From contig NZ_JALKII010000005.1 in NCBI RefSeq assembly GCF_023051175.1, positions 62,001-126,000 of the forward strand: 64,000 nt of DNA, in the 5' to 3' direction. The first letter of the stretch is position 1. Each line of letters starts with the position of its first letter. The position numbers were made by a program, and so were the translations under genes. The DNA comes from Alcanivorax quisquiliarum (GTDB lineage: Bacteria; Pseudomonadota; Gammaproteobacteria; Pseudomonadales; Alcanivoracaceae). This document shows, in pieces, positions 1 to 8,679 of the stretch. The notes under the pieces were generated by a model, which had not been told where the DNA came from, ran no database searches, and worked only from the letters and a program-made list of their open reading frames with translations.

Positions 1-1
1 C

Positions 2-403
2 CGGCAACTGACGCTGACACTGGAAACCGAGCGCGGCAGCCGAGCGCTGCGCTCGCCCACGCTGGTGGTGGGTAATAACCCGTTGCAACTGGAGCAGATC
101 GGTGTCGATGAAATCGATCAGCTTGCGCAAGGCCGGCTGGTGGCGATGACAGCGCGGGAGCTGACGCCGCTGGCTTTGTACGGCCTGTTGCTGCGCGGTT
201 TATTGAGCCGGCTGGGTGATGCGGAAAACGTCATCACGTTCGGCTTTGATTCATTGACGGTCAAGCTGCGTGGCCGCCGTCGGGTGAAAGTCGCCATGGA
301 TGGCGAGATATGCCGGCTGCCCACGCCGCTTGAGTTTCGCGTGGCGCCGGAGCCGCTGTGGTTGCTGGTGCCCCGGCAGCCAGCGCAACGAGAGCAGGGC
401 TGA
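2..403 (+). CDS. Lipid kinase (YegS/diacylglycerol-kinase family), C-terminal part
   Basis: The reading frame is open to the left edge of the window, so this is the 3' part of a longer gene; 133 codons are visible. The stretch VAMDGE followed by a PLEFRV-type strand and a final LLVP matches the C-terminal beta-sandwich of DAGK/YegS-type lipid kinases, which phosphorylate diacylglycerol-like lipids at the inner membrane. The N-terminal GGDGT nucleotide-binding half would lie outside the window. The stop overlaps the next start in a TGATG junction, so the two genes are probably translated together. The family assignment rests on a short C-terminal region and could be another NAD-kinase-fold enzyme. 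Confidence 0.65.
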   Translation, partial: RQLTLTLETERGSRALRSPTLVVGNNPLQLEQIGVDEIDQLAQGRLVAMTARELTPLALYGLLLRGLLSRLGDAENVITFGFDSLTVKLRGRRRVKVAMDGEICRLPTPLEFRVAPEPLWLLVPRQPAQREQG

Positions 404-1185
404 TGCGTCTGTTGCACCTGTCTGATCCGCATTTCGGCACCGAGTTGCCGGATGTGTCTGCGGCCTTGCAGCGGTGGGTCGCAACGCATCGCCCGGCACT
501 GATCATGCTCGGTGGCGATATCACGCAGCGAGCACGGCGTCGGCAATTTCAGGCGGCACGCGATTTTCTGGATGGCCTTCAATGCCCGGTGATCGCCGTG
601 CCGGGCAATCATGACATTCCGTTGTTCAATCTGGCTGCACGTATCCGCTCGCCGTATGGCAATTACCGGCGCGCCTTTGGCGAAGAGCTGGAGCCGGCGC
701 TTGAATCGAACGAGCTGTTGGTGATCGGCGTCAACAGTACGACGCCCAGGCGGCACAAAAACGGCGAGCTGACAGCGGCACAGATCGAGCGCGTGCGCCA
801 GCGATTGGCGCGGGCGCGCCCGCAGCAACTGCGGATAGTGCTGCAACATCATCCCGTACGCGCGGTAGAGCGGCGCGATCAGGCCAATCTGGCCATTGGC
901 CATGAGCAGGCCATCTCGGCCTGGGTCGGTGCGGGCCTTGATGTGCTGTTGTCGGGGCACATTCACCTGCCTTATGTGCTGCCGCTATGTGGCGCAGCAG
1001 GCCGACGGGGGTGGGCGGTACAGGCCGGCACCGCGCTTTCGCACCGGGTGCGTGGCGGTGTGCCAAACTCGTTCAATGTGCTGGATTACGATGGCACGCA
1101 CTGTATTGCCGAGCGCTGGGATTATGCCGCCCCGGCCGACGCATTTGTATGCAAGCAGCAGCACGCGTTGCCACTGGCGCGCTAG
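403..1185 (+). CDS. Calcineurin-like metallophosphoesterase
   Basis: A 260-residue protein with the metallophosphoesterase motifs in order: DPH (D8, H10), GGD (37-39), GNHD (68-71), QHHP near 149 and GHIH (185-188). These residues bind the dinuclear metal centre that hydrolyses phosphodi- or monoesters. I chose the ATG at 403 because it overlaps the upstream stop (TGATG) and begins directly with the first metal motif; an upstream in-frame start would add residues lying inside the lipid-kinase gene. Coupling to a lipid kinase suggests a phospholipid-related substrate, but that is inference. It is convergent with the transporter gene that follows. Confidence 0.85.
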   Translation: MRLLHLSDPHFGTELPDVSAALQRWVATHRPALIMLGGDITQRARRRQFQAARDFLDGLQCPVIAVPGNHDIPLFNLAARIRSPYGNYRRAFGEELEPALESNELLVIGVNSTTPRRHKNGELTAAQIERVRQRLARARPQQLRIVLQHHPVRAVERRDQANLAIGHEQAISAWVGAGLDVLLSGHIHLPYVLPLCGAAGRRGWAVQAGTALSHRVRGGVPNSFNVLDYDGTHCIAERWDYAAPADAFVCKQQHALPLAR

Positions 1186-1265
1186 CGTTGCTGTAAATCG
1201 CCAGCTCTTTCGGGCCAGCCGAGGTTTTCTGTTTTTTGCCACTTTTGCCACTAAAGACAGCGGCG

Positions 1266-2501
1266 TCAGACGTCACCCAGCCGGCGTGCAGCCCCGGCGC
1301 GCACGCCAAGAAAAACCTGCACCACCACGCAACCAACACACAATGCCAGCACCGCCGACCAACTACCGAGCCAGTCGTGGATGGCGCCGGCCAGCGCCGG
1401 GCCGGTGGCGGCAAGCAGATAACCCAACCCTTGGGTCATGCCCGAGAGTGCGGTGGCGGTGCCGACACTTGCGCTGCGCAGGCCGACAAATGCCAGCGCC
1501 AGAATAATGCTGGCACCGGTGCCAAAGCCGTAGGTCAGGCACCACAGCAAGCTCCAGCCCGGCAGTAACATCAGCCCCAGCAGCCCGGCCAGGGCCAGCA
1601 GCGTGACACACATGGCTGCGGCGCGCAGGTCTTGCCGCTGCCGCAGCAGCGGAATCAGCACCAGCCCTGGCGTGGCGGATGCGATCTGCAACAGGCCGTG
1701 CAGCTCGCCGATGCGAGCGGGCGAAAAGCCATGCGGCTGGAGCATCGCCGGCAACCAGCTGATCACGATGTAATAGACAAACGAGTTGAGCCCGAAGAAA
1801 AAAGTTACCTGCCAGGCGAGCGCATAACGCCAGACAGGGCGCGCCAGCGGCTGAGATATCGCGGGCTGTTGCGTCGGCTGCGGTGGCGCCCCGCGCTCCT
1901 GTTGGCGCCCCTGTTGGCACGAATGTTTGCGCCATTGGGGCAGCCACGTCACCAGCGCCAGCACGGCCACAGCCAGCGGCGCGATCAGGGCAATATCCCA
2001 GCCGGTCTGGCTGAGCTGCGATAACGGAATTGCCGCTGCTGAGGTGATTCCGGCAGCAATACCCATGGTCAGGGCATAGGCGGCGGTGACGGTGGTCACC
2101 CGCTTGGGGAAGTTTTGTTTCACCAGGGCGGGCAGCAGCACATTGCCCACCGCGATGGCGAAGCCGATCAGCAAGGTGGCCACAAATAATGCAGCGACCG
2201 AACCGCTGACGCGCAGTAGCAGTGCCCCGACAAGCACAACCAGCGCGTAGCCGAGTATGCGTGCCAGCCCCCATCGCTGGCCCAGCTGTGCTGCAACGGG
2301 TGACATCAGCGCAAAGGCGAACAGGGGCAGTGTTGTCAGAAAGCCGGCGGCGCTCGCGCTGAGAGAAAAATGGCTGCGCAGCAGATCAAGCACAGGGGCT
2401 ACGCCGGTGATGGGTGCGCGCAGGTTGGCAGCGATCAGCAATATGCCGATAAAGACCCACGCCTGCACAGCGGGGCGCGCCGAAGAAAAACCAGAAGCCA
2501 T
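1266..2501 (-). CDS. MFS transporter, CynX/NimT family
   Basis: A 411-residue polytopic inner-membrane protein with about 12 hydrophobic segments. The N-terminal LRAPITGVAPVLDLL-type segment after the first helix is the hallmark of the CynX/NimT (cyanate/2-nitroimidazole transporter) branch of the major facilitator superfamily. The substrate cannot be read from the sequence; there is no cyanase or similar gene nearby. The ATG at 2501 is used because the first helix follows directly; no strong Shine-Dalgarno is visible. It is divergent from a second, unrelated MFS gene starting at 2722. Confidence 0.8.
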   Translation of the reverse strand: MASGFSSARPAVQAWVFIGILLIAANLRAPITGVAPVLDLLRSHFSLSASAAGFLTTLPLFAFALMSPVAAQLGQRWGLARILGYALVVLVGALLLRVSGSVAALFVATLLIGFAIAVGNVLLPALVKQNFPKRVTTVTAAYALTMGIAAGITSAAAIPLSQLSQTGWDIALIAPLAVAVLALVTWLPQWRKHSCQQGRQQERGAPPQPTQQPAISQPLARPVWRYALAWQVTFFFGLNSFVYYIVISWLPAMLQPHGFSPARIGELHGLLQIASATPGLVLIPLLRQRQDLRAAAMCVTLLALAGLLGLMLLPGWSLLWCLTYGFGTGASIILALAFVGLRSASVGTATALSGMTQGLGYLLAATGPALAGAIHDWLGSWSAVLALCVGCVVVQVFLGVRAGAARRLGDV

Positions 2502-2523
2502 GGCAAGCGCCAGCAGTATCGAA

Positions 2524-2546
2524 GCCGGTTACTATAGCAGACCGGC
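2524..2546. promoter_or_regulatory. Inverted repeat over a possible -10 of the CynX/NimT gene
   Basis: GCCGGT and ACCGGC are perfect 6-bp arms separated by 11 bases. On the minus strand the spacer contains TATAGT, a possible -10 for the transporter gene that starts 23 bases further on. An operator overlapping the -10 is plausible but the -35 is poor, so this is tentative. Confidence 0.3.
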
Positions 2547-2721
2547 GCTCGCACACTGTCCGGCGTTGTAAAAGTTGAGCGCTGCACCGCAGCGCGTTAT
2601 GTTGCTCTGCCTTCCGTGGCGGGTAGCCGCTGCGGTGTGAGCTGTCGTGCGGGATGCCGGCAACAGGCTGGTGTGATGCGCTTGTTCGTGGTGAGCGTTT
2701 TTCTTTTTTCAGGGTGTCTTG

Positions 2722-3942
2722 ATGCACGAACTGCGCGCATTGTTTTTCTTCAATATGTTGTCCCTCACCGCGATGATGGCGTTCGTACCATTGATTGGCC
2801 CGATCATTCGCGAGCTGGACATGGCCGAGTGGCACGGCGGACTGATGGTGACCATGGCCGGCGTGTTCTGGATGACACAGGCGCGCCGCTGGGGGCGGGC
2901 CAGCGATCGACACGGGCGCAAGCCGATACTGATGCTGGCGGCTTCCGGTTATGTGCTCGCTTATGCGGCGATGGCCGGCTTTCTCGACTATGCGCTGGCG
3001 GCGCCTCCGGCGATCTGGCTCACACTGCTGGTAATGGTCATTCTGCGCAGCATGGTGGGCGGTTTTTATGCCGCCATTCCTACCGTCAGCGCGGCGCAGA
3101 TGGCGGACGTATCAAGCCCGGTGCAGCGCGCCTCGATGATGTCGCGGTTAGGTGCGGCCAATGGCATGGGGCTGGTGCTCGGGCCGATGCTTGGTGGCCT
3201 GCTGGCCGGGCACAGCTTGTCGTTGCCGCTGTATATCGCGGCGGCGTTGCCGGCGCTCGGGCTGGTGTGGCTCGGCTGGGCGCTGCCTCGGCACGCGCCG
3301 CGCAGTGTCACGCCACCGCCGCCGGTGCATGTGTTGGATAAACGGCTGCGCATTCCTGCGTTGGCCATGCTGTTGGCGATGGGCTCGGTGATTGTGTCGC
3401 AGATGGTGGTCGGTTTTTACGCCATTGATCGCCTTGGCCTGGATAGCCATGCCGCAGCAACGCTGAGCAGCCTCGCCATGACAGCCGTCGGGGTAACGCT
3501 GATCGTCGTGCAATTGAGCATGAGCCGGATTCCGCGGCTGGATAGCGCCCGTTGCTTGATGTGGGGTGCCTTGCTAGCGATGCTCGGTTTTGTGCTGGTC
3601 ACGCTTTGGCACAGCCGCGCCGGCATGGTGATCAGTTACAGCGTCATGGCAGCCGGTTTGGGCATGGTGTTCCCGTCGATCCAGACACTGGCCGCCAACG
3701 CGGTGGCAGAGACCGAGCAGGGCACGGCCGCCGGCACGGTGGCTGCCGTGCAGGGGATGGCCATGGTGGTGATGCCGTTGTTGAGCACCGTGCTTTACAA
3801 GATTCGCCCGGAAGCGCCTTATTTTTGTGCCGCTTTGTGCCTGTTGCTGCTGGGTGTGCTGGTGGCACGAGCGTCCCGGCGAGGTGCGGGCGTTGCCGCG
3901 CCAGTGGAGGCGGCTGCGGCGAGAAGGGTTGAAGGTAAATAA
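2722..3942 (+). CDS. MFS transporter (drug:H+ antiporter-like)
   Basis: A 406-residue inner-membrane transporter with about 12 membrane segments. MFS motif A is seen as GRASDRHGRKP in the loop between helices 2 and 3, and a second half begins after about residue 200 with a conserved MLLAMGSVIVSQM-like helix. This pattern fits TetA/Bcr-type or siderophore-export MFS proteins; the substrate is not determinable. The ATG at 2722 is preferred over the TTG one codon upstream; AGGGTG lies upstream at a usable distance. It is divergent from the other MFS gene and followed by its own intergenic promoter. Confidence 0.8.
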   Translation: MHELRALFFFNMLSLTAMMAFVPLIGPIIRELDMAEWHGGLMVTMAGVFWMTQARRWGRASDRHGRKPILMLAASGYVLAYAAMAGFLDYALAAPPAIWLTLLVMVILRSMVGGFYAAIPTVSAAQMADVSSPVQRASMMSRLGAANGMGLVLGPMLGGLLAGHSLSLPLYIAAALPALGLVWLGWALPRHAPRSVTPPPPVHVLDKRLRIPALAMLLAMGSVIVSQMVVGFYAIDRLGLDSHAAATLSSLAMTAVGVTLIVVQLSMSRIPRLDSARCLMWGALLAMLGFVLVTLWHSRAGMVISYSVMAAGLGMVFPSIQTLAANAVAETEQGTAAGTVAAVQGMAMVVMPLLSTVLYKIRPEAPYFCAALCLLLLGVLVARASRRGAGVAAPVEAAAARRVEGK

Positions 3943-3955
3943 AACCTCCTATAAT
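3929..3955 (+). promoter_or_regulatory. Sigma70-type promoter for the small ORF and DoxX
   Basis: TTGAAG at 3929-3934 and a perfect TATAAT at 3950-3955 are separated by 15 bases. The element overlaps the 3' end of the MFS gene and would start transcription near 3962, upstream of the ORF at 4017 and DoxX at 4203. The spacer is short, so the -35 is less certain than the -10. Just downstream, CTGGCG and CGCCAG (about 3967-3989) can form a leader hairpin. Confidence 0.45.
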
Positions 3956-4016
3956 GTCTTGTCTGACTGGCGTTCGTTCGAGCGCCAGCCGAAGTGCCTG
4001 ATCAAGGAGAGAGATC

Positions 4017-4142
4017 ATGTACAAGACAGGATTGCTGGCTATCGCAACACTTCTGGTTTCCCTTACCGCTGCCGGAGCGGCTCGGGCAGCACCGCCGGAC
4101 TGGCTGCTGTGTGCCCTCATTGCTTTGCCATCCATCAGTTGA
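4017..4142 (+). CDS. Small 41-residue putative secreted peptide
   Basis: ATG at 4017 is preceded by a strong AAGGAGAGAG Shine-Dalgarno. The 41-codon frame begins MYKTGLLAIATLLVSLTAAG, a signal-peptide-like hydrophobic stretch followed by ARAAPPD and a second short hydrophobic tail with one cysteine (C32) ending in PSIS. I do not recognise it. It lies 60 bases before DoxX behind a TATAAT promoter, so it may be a real small exported peptide, or the truncated front of a longer protein whose frame was lost. Signal-like N-terminus and ribosome site are direct observations; function is unknown. Confidence 0.4.
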   Translation: MYKTGLLAIATLLVSLTAAGAARAAPPDWLLCALIALPSIS

Positions 4143-4202
4143 CGCCTGCGCAGTAACGCGTCATAAGCGGGTTCGTTTATTTAACCGGAACAGGAACCCG
4201 CT

Positions 4203-4586
4203 ATGCACCAGCCTGATGTTGGCAAGCTTATTCTTCGTCTCACGCTTGGGGTGCTCATGCTGTTGCATGGCATCCACAAGCTCACCACCGGTATTGCCGG
4301 CATCAAGGGGATGCTGGCCAGCGCCGGGCTGCCTGAATTGCTTGCCTATGGCGTGTTCGTGGGTGAGGTGATTGCACCGCTGATGGTGATTGCAGGTTTT
4401 TATATGCGGGCCGGTGCTGCGCTGATTGTGGCGAATATGCTGGTGGCGATAGTGCTGGTGCACATGAGCGAGCTGTTCGCACTCGGCGGCATGGGCGGAT
4501 GGGCGCTGGAGCTACAGGGCTTTTTCCTGTTCACGGCGTTGGCGCTGCTGTTCCTGGGGCCGGGCAAGTATGCGCTGCGCAGATAG
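4203..4586 (+). CDS. DoxX family membrane protein
   Basis: A 127-residue protein with four membrane segments and the DoxX-type opening RLTLGVLMLLHGIHKL followed by a short amphipathic loop (GIKGMLASAGLP). DoxX proteins are small inner-membrane proteins linked to redox or thiosulfate:quinone chemistry; the specific role here is not shown. The ATG at 4203 is the first in frame. Its stop codon is inside the first unit of a 14-bp tandem repeat, which is unusual. A second DoxX gene occurs at 62410. Confidence 0.8.
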   Translation: MHQPDVGKLILRLTLGVLMLLHGIHKLTTGIAGIKGMLASAGLPELLAYGVFVGEVIAPLMVIAGFYMRAGAALIVANMLVAIVLVHMSELFALGGMGGWALELQGFFLFTALALLFLGPGKYALRR

Positions 4587-4634
4587 CACGGCGTAGATAG
4601 CACGGTGTAGATAGCACGGTGTAGATAGCACAGT
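4579..4634 (+). repeat. 14-bp tandem repeat, four copies
   Basis: Four consecutive units of consensus GTAGATAGCACGGT occupy 4579-4634. Copies two and three are identical and the outer copies differ at one to three positions. The first unit supplies the stop codon of DoxX (AGA TAG). Units are contiguous with no spacers, so this is a minisatellite and not a CRISPR. Confidence 0.85.
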
Positions 4635-4650
4635 GCGCTGATTCAGAAAG

Positions 4651-4687
4651 CCCCCGGCAAGCGGGCCATGTTTCCGCCTGCCGGGGG
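4651..4687 (-). terminator. Strong hairpin between DoxX and csbD
   Basis: CCCCCGGC..GCGG pairs with CCGC..GCCGGGGG around a nine-base loop, with a two-base internal mismatch. It lies downstream of both converging genes. On the minus strand it is followed by CTTTCTG, a poor U-tract, so it is more likely a bidirectional end-of-transcript hairpin than a classical intrinsic terminator. Confidence 0.5.
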
Positions 4688-4771
4688 CGCGCCTGAATAA
4701 CGCCTGAATGATGTGCGGCATCGCGTCATCATTCCGGTTTCAAGCCACTGGGTTCAGCGGCTGGGGTGCGT

Positions 4772-4942
4772 TTACCGCTTGAGCTTTTCCTTGGTGTCAC
4801 CGAATTTCGATTGCACCTTGCCGGCGGTATTCTGCACTTTGCCTTCTGTTTCGAGCTTCTTGTTACCGGCGACCTTGCCAGCGATTTCCTTGGCCTTGCC
4901 CTTTGCTTCCTCGGTGCGCCCCTTGATCTGATCCTTGTTCAT
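4772..4942 (-). CDS. CsbD-like stress protein
   Basis: A 56-residue, lysine- and glutamate-rich hydrophilic protein. The opening MNKDQIKGRTEEAKGKAKE and the repeated AGK(V)..G blocks are the CsbD (PF05532) signature. CsbD proteins accumulate in general stress; their biochemical action is unknown. The ATG at 4942 is chosen because GAGGA precedes it and homologues begin at this MNKDQ; a longer frame up to 5029 would add an unrelated cysteine-rich leader. It is monocistronic and convergent with DoxX. Confidence 0.9.
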   Translation of the reverse strand: MNKDQIKGRTEEAKGKAKEIAGKVAGNKKLETEGKVQNTAGKVQSKFGDTKEKLKR

Positions 4943-5141
4943 CGTGACGTCCTCGCAATAGTGGAAATTGACAGAGCAATGCTGCTCTGCAAGAAGTCTG
5001 ACCAGCGAAGCGGCAGAACAGCCAAACAAAATCTGTAAAATCGAATTGCCGGTACGGCGGTGCTCGCCGCGCTGGAAATACCACTGTTATGCTTGCCGGT
5101 GGCCACGCCACTGTTCACTGTGAGTCACTGTGAGGAAAACC

Positions 5142-5915
5142 ATGTTCAACGGCCTGCGCCGCTGGCGTGAGAACCGTCGTCTTGCTGCATTGGCAGTGCC
5201 CCCCGAGCAGTGGGAAGCCGCCGTCGCCGGCTGGCCGGTGGCTGCTCGTTATCAGGGAGAAGAGCGGACCGCGTTGCGCGAGATGGCGTTACGATTTTTG
5301 TTGCGCAAGGGTTTTGCCTCCGGTGCGGGCTTTCACATTACCGACGAGATGCGGCTGAAGATCGCCACTATGGCCGCCGTGCCGGTATTGAAGCTGGGCC
5401 TGAACTGGTATGACGGCTGGTATACCGTGGTGCTGTACGAAGGCGCGTTCATTCCCAATCACCAGCAGCCGGATGAGTTCGGGCTGGTGCATGAGCAGGG
5501 CGAGGTGCTCAGCGGTGAAGCCTGGGAGCAGGGGCCGGTCATCCTGTCGTGGGAAGATGTCTGTGCAGCGGGCACGGAAGAGGGCTACAACGTGGTGTTG
5601 CACGAGATGGCGCATAAACTTGATATGCGCGATGGCGGTGTCAACGGTGCGCCGCCGCTGGGCGATCTCGATGCCGTGCGCTGGCACGCGGTTTTTACCG
5701 AAGCCTGGGAGGATCTGGCCGCGAGAGAGCGCAATGGTGAGCCGCTGCCCATTGATGGCTACGCCCTGGAAGATCCTGGTGAATTTTTTGCCGTCGCCAC
5801 CGAAGTGTTTTTCGAGGTGCCCGAGCGCATCCACGCTGCCTGGCCTGCGCTCTACCAGCAGCTGAGCGCGTTTTATCGCCAGGACCCTCTGGCCATGGCA
5901 CGGCGGCTTGCCTGA
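5142..5915 (+). CDS. mtfA: Zinc-dependent peptidase, MtfA family (M90)
   Basis: A 257-residue cytosolic protein with the metalloprotease motif HEMAHKLD at 154-161 (H154, E155, H158), the glutamate downstream in the DPGEFFAVATEVFF segment and the N-terminal helical domain of MtfA. In E. coli MtfA binds the repressor Mlc and has aminopeptidase activity; its role here is inferred only from family. ATG at 5142 follows GAGGAAAACC; a GTG twelve bases upstream is possible. It is followed within 65 bases by ydbH, which has its own strong ribosome site. Confidence 0.85.
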   Translation: MFNGLRRWRENRRLAALAVPPEQWEAAVAGWPVAARYQGEERTALREMALRFLLRKGFASGAGFHITDEMRLKIATMAAVPVLKLGLNWYDGWYTVVLYEGAFIPNHQQPDEFGLVHEQGEVLSGEAWEQGPVILSWEDVCAAGTEEGYNVVLHEMAHKLDMRDGGVNGAPPLGDLDAVRWHAVFTEAWEDLAARERNGEPLPIDGYALEDPGEFFAVATEVFFEVPERIHAAWPALYQQLSAFYRQDPLAMARRLA

Positions 5916-5978
5916 TATGCAGGGCCGAGAGCGTGGTCGAGAGAGCCGCAGGGCGAGCGGCAAGGAGGGTGCACGCCA

Positions 5979-8633
5979 ATGACCAGCACACCGGCTAACA
6001 AGCCGCGCCGCACGCGAGTGCGCCGCTGGCGCGTGTTGTGGCTGGCGGTGCTGTTATTGTCCTGGCTGGTGATCTTGGCGTTGTGGTTGCTGTGGCGCGC
6101 CAGCGGCATAGCGGTGCAGGACGTTACCTGGCAAGGCGGCTTGCACGTGGAACGCTGGAGCTGGTCACGCGCTGGCTGCGAAGTGATACGAGGCGAAGGG
6201 GTGGCCGTGCCGCTGCGCTGGCCACTGAAAGCCCACCTCGCCAGCGTGCACTGGCAAGGCTGCCCCGACGCTCACATTGAGGAAGCTCCCACCACACCGC
6301 TGAGCGAGCTGCGCGTGCCGAGCTTGCCGCGCACCCCGCCGTTCTCGTTGCAGATCGACGCCTTGCACTGGCCGGGCCTGCCGCCGGCCGCGCTAACGCT
6401 TGAGCTGCGTGATCAGCACTGGACGCTGATCGCCCGCCAGCAAGGCAATACGGCAACACTGCAACTGGCCCGGCTTGATGGCGAATGGAGCCTTGCAGCG
6501 GACGTGGCGCTACCGGCGCTGGCGCCGGATTGGCTTGGCAACATCACGGCACACGCATCCGGCACGCTGGTGGATGGCCGTCCGGCTGGCAGCCTGGTGG
6601 CAGAGGCCAGCCGGCTCGGGCATCGCAGCCAGCCGCAACGGGCAGATGCACGGTTGAACGCGCAACTCGATGCGCAGCGCTGGGCCGCGGCGCTGGCACT
6701 GACGGGGCCGATCGCGCTGCCCGGCGGCTGGGTGGTGGACACCGGCGAGGCATTGGCCGCCAGCGGTGATCTGGACGCGGGGCTTGAGGCGGTGCAGGCC
6801 AATGTGCGAGCGGTCGGCCCGGCTGGGGCGCTGCGACTGACACTCGCCTCGCAAGCGCCCGGCGCGGCGCAGGGCGCTGGCCATATCTCGCTGACAGGCG
6901 AGGCAATGCAGGGGGAATTGCCACTGAGCTGGGACGGCCGGCAACTGACGCTCGCGCCCGCCCGGCTCACCTTCAACGCGGTGCAATTAAGCTGGGATAC
7001 TCCTTTAGTCGTGCCGCTTGCGCTACATGGCGACGTGCATTTGCCGCTGGTGGCCCGTTGGCAGGCGTTGATGTTGTCGGCGCCGCAAAGCCGGCTGGCC
7101 TGGGATGGCAGCGATTGGCAGTGGCAGGGCGCGCTCCGGCTGGCCGGCCACTGGAACGACTATCAGCTCTCCGGCGATTGGCGCGGCAGCGTGGCTGCAG
7201 AGGGCGCGCAGGGCGAGCCGGCGCGGCTGGCGATCGAACATCCTGATATGCAGTTGTTGGTACAGGTGCCCGTGGCGCAGCTTGCGCCGCCAGACTGGCG
7301 GGTGCCGATCCGCTTTGATGGCCAGTATCAGGCGTTTCCGCTCACGGGCGAGCTTGAGGCGGGTTATCACGGGCAGCAATTGCAGGGAGTGCTGCGGGCT
7401 GACTCGCGGCTGGCATTGCTGGATCAGGGCGGCGAGCTGCACCTGGCGTTGCCATGGCAGTGGACGGGCGAGCGCTTGCGGCTGTTGCCCGGCGAGCTAC
7501 AGATGCGGCGCGGATTGTTCGGCACCGTGCTGGTGTATCCGCTGAAGCTCACCAATCCACAACCGCTTTATCTGGATGCGGACGGGCTACACGGTACGCT
7601 GGCGTTGGCTGGCGAGGGTGCGCTGGCCGAGCGCTGGCGCGTGCCGGCGCTGACGGGCACGTTGTCGGTCGCCGGGCTGGCCGGTGAGCTGGCGCTGGCC
7701 ATCCGTGATTGGCAAAGCACACTGAATCTGGTGGCGGCGCAGCGGCAGGATGGCTTTGCCGGCGAGCTGGCGCTGTTCACCCCGCTGTCGCCGGAGCTGA
7801 GCCAGGGGCTGGGCGTGATGTTTCGCGGCGGCTTGCTGGAGGGCGATGCCCAGTGGCGCTGGGATGGCGCCGAGCCGGTGCTGGATGGCCGCCTGCGCTT
7901 GCGGGATCTGCAATTGGACTGGGGCGGTATTCGCGCAGATGGCGGCGCGGGCGAGTTGCGGTTGGCGGTGCGGGGCGAGGCTGTGCGGCTGGCCAGCGTC
8001 GGCCCACTGACGCTGGATGAGCTGGATATCGGTACACCCATTCGCAATGTGCGCATGACGCTGGACGACGGCGATCTGGCTACCTGGCAAGTCAGCGATA
8101 TTTATGCCGATGTGTTGGGCGGTTATCTGCGAGCGCCAATGCTCACCTGGCCATCGCCAGCGTTCCAGACCATTGTGATCAGCCGTATCGATCTGGATCG
8201 GGTGGCAGCGTTGCAGCCTGATCCGGTGGTACAGTTAGCCGGCCGGGTCGGCGGCTTTCTGCCGCTTCAGCTTGGGGCAACCCATGTGGCCGTGCAGGGC
8301 GGTCGGCTGGCGAATGAAGAGCCGTTGGCATTGTTGCTGACGCCGTCGGCCGGCACGGAGGCGATGGCGAACTCGAACCGCGCTGTGCAATTGGCGCTGG
8401 AGAGCTTGTCGGTGTTGCAGATTGATGATTTTCTGGCGGCAGTGGATATGAGCGCCGATGGCTGGCTGGATGGTGCGGTCACCCTGCGTGGTGTGAATCC
8501 GCAACGAAAGGGCCTGCCGGTGGTCTTCAATTACACTCACCGGGAGAATGTGCTGGTGCTGCTGCGCAGCCTGCGTATCGGTGATGAGATCTCGCGGCAG
8601 GTGATGGAGCGCCAGCCGGGTGGGTTACGTTAA
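5979..8633 (+). CDS. ydbH: YdbH-type intermembrane phospholipid transport protein
   Basis: An 884-residue protein with a short basic N-terminus, one membrane anchor near residues 18-42 and a very long beta-rich periplasmic region. The end of the protein (VVFNYTHRENVLVLLRSLRIG, split after residue 20) is typical of the YdbH C-terminal domain. The following ynbE and ydbL genes confirm the E. coli ydbH-ynbE-ydbL order. YdbH is an AsmA-like bridge that, with TamB and YhdP, carries glycerophospholipid from the inner to the outer membrane. ATG at 5979 follows AAGGAGG. Confidence 0.85.
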   Translation: MTSTPANKPRRTRVRRWRVLWLAVLLLSWLVILALWLLWRASGIAVQDVTWQGGLHVERWSWSRAGCEVIRGEGVAVPLRWPLKAHLASVHWQGCPDAHIEEAPTTPLSELRVPSLPRTPPFSLQIDALHWPGLPPAALTLELRDQHWTLIARQQGNTATLQLARLDGEWSLAADVALPALAPDWLGNITAHASGTLVDGRPAGSLVAEASRLGHRSQPQRADARLNAQLDAQRWAAALALTGPIALPGGWVVDTGEALAASGDLDAGLEAVQANVRAVGPAGALRLTLASQAPGAAQGAGHISLTGEAMQGELPLSWDGRQLTLAPARLTFNAVQLSWDTPLVVPLALHGDVHLPLVARWQALMLSAPQSRLAWDGSDWQWQGALRLAGHWNDYQLSGDWRGSVAAEGAQGEPARLAIEHPDMQLLVQVPVAQLAPPDWRVPIRFDGQYQAFPLTGELEAGYHGQQLQGVLRADSRLALLDQGGELHLALPWQWTGERLRLLPGELQMRRGLFGTVLVYPLKLTNPQPLYLDADGLHGTLALAGEGALAERWRVPALTGTLSVAGLAGELALAIRDWQSTLNLVAAQRQDGFAGELALFTPLSPELSQGLGVMFRGGLLEGDAQWRWDGAEPVLDGRLRLRDLQLDWGGIRADGGAGELRLAVRGEAVRLASVGPLTLDELDIGTPIRNVRMTLDDGDLATWQVSDIYADVLGGYLRAPMLTWPSPAFQTIVISRIDLDRVAALQPDPVVQLAGRVGGFLPLQLGATHVAVQGGRLANEEPLALLLTPSAGTEAMANSNRAVQLALESLSVLQIDDFLAAVDMSADGWLDGAVTLRGVNPQRKGLPVVFNYTHRENVLVLLRSLRIGDEISRQVMERQPGGLR

Positions 8634-8679
8634 CCTGTGTTGTGGTTGCCGAGCAGGCGCTGAAAGAGGGCAAGAATAC

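Noticed and set aside
4579-4634. Possible CRISPR array
   Set aside because: Units are 14 bp and contiguous with no spacers, and there are no cas genes.
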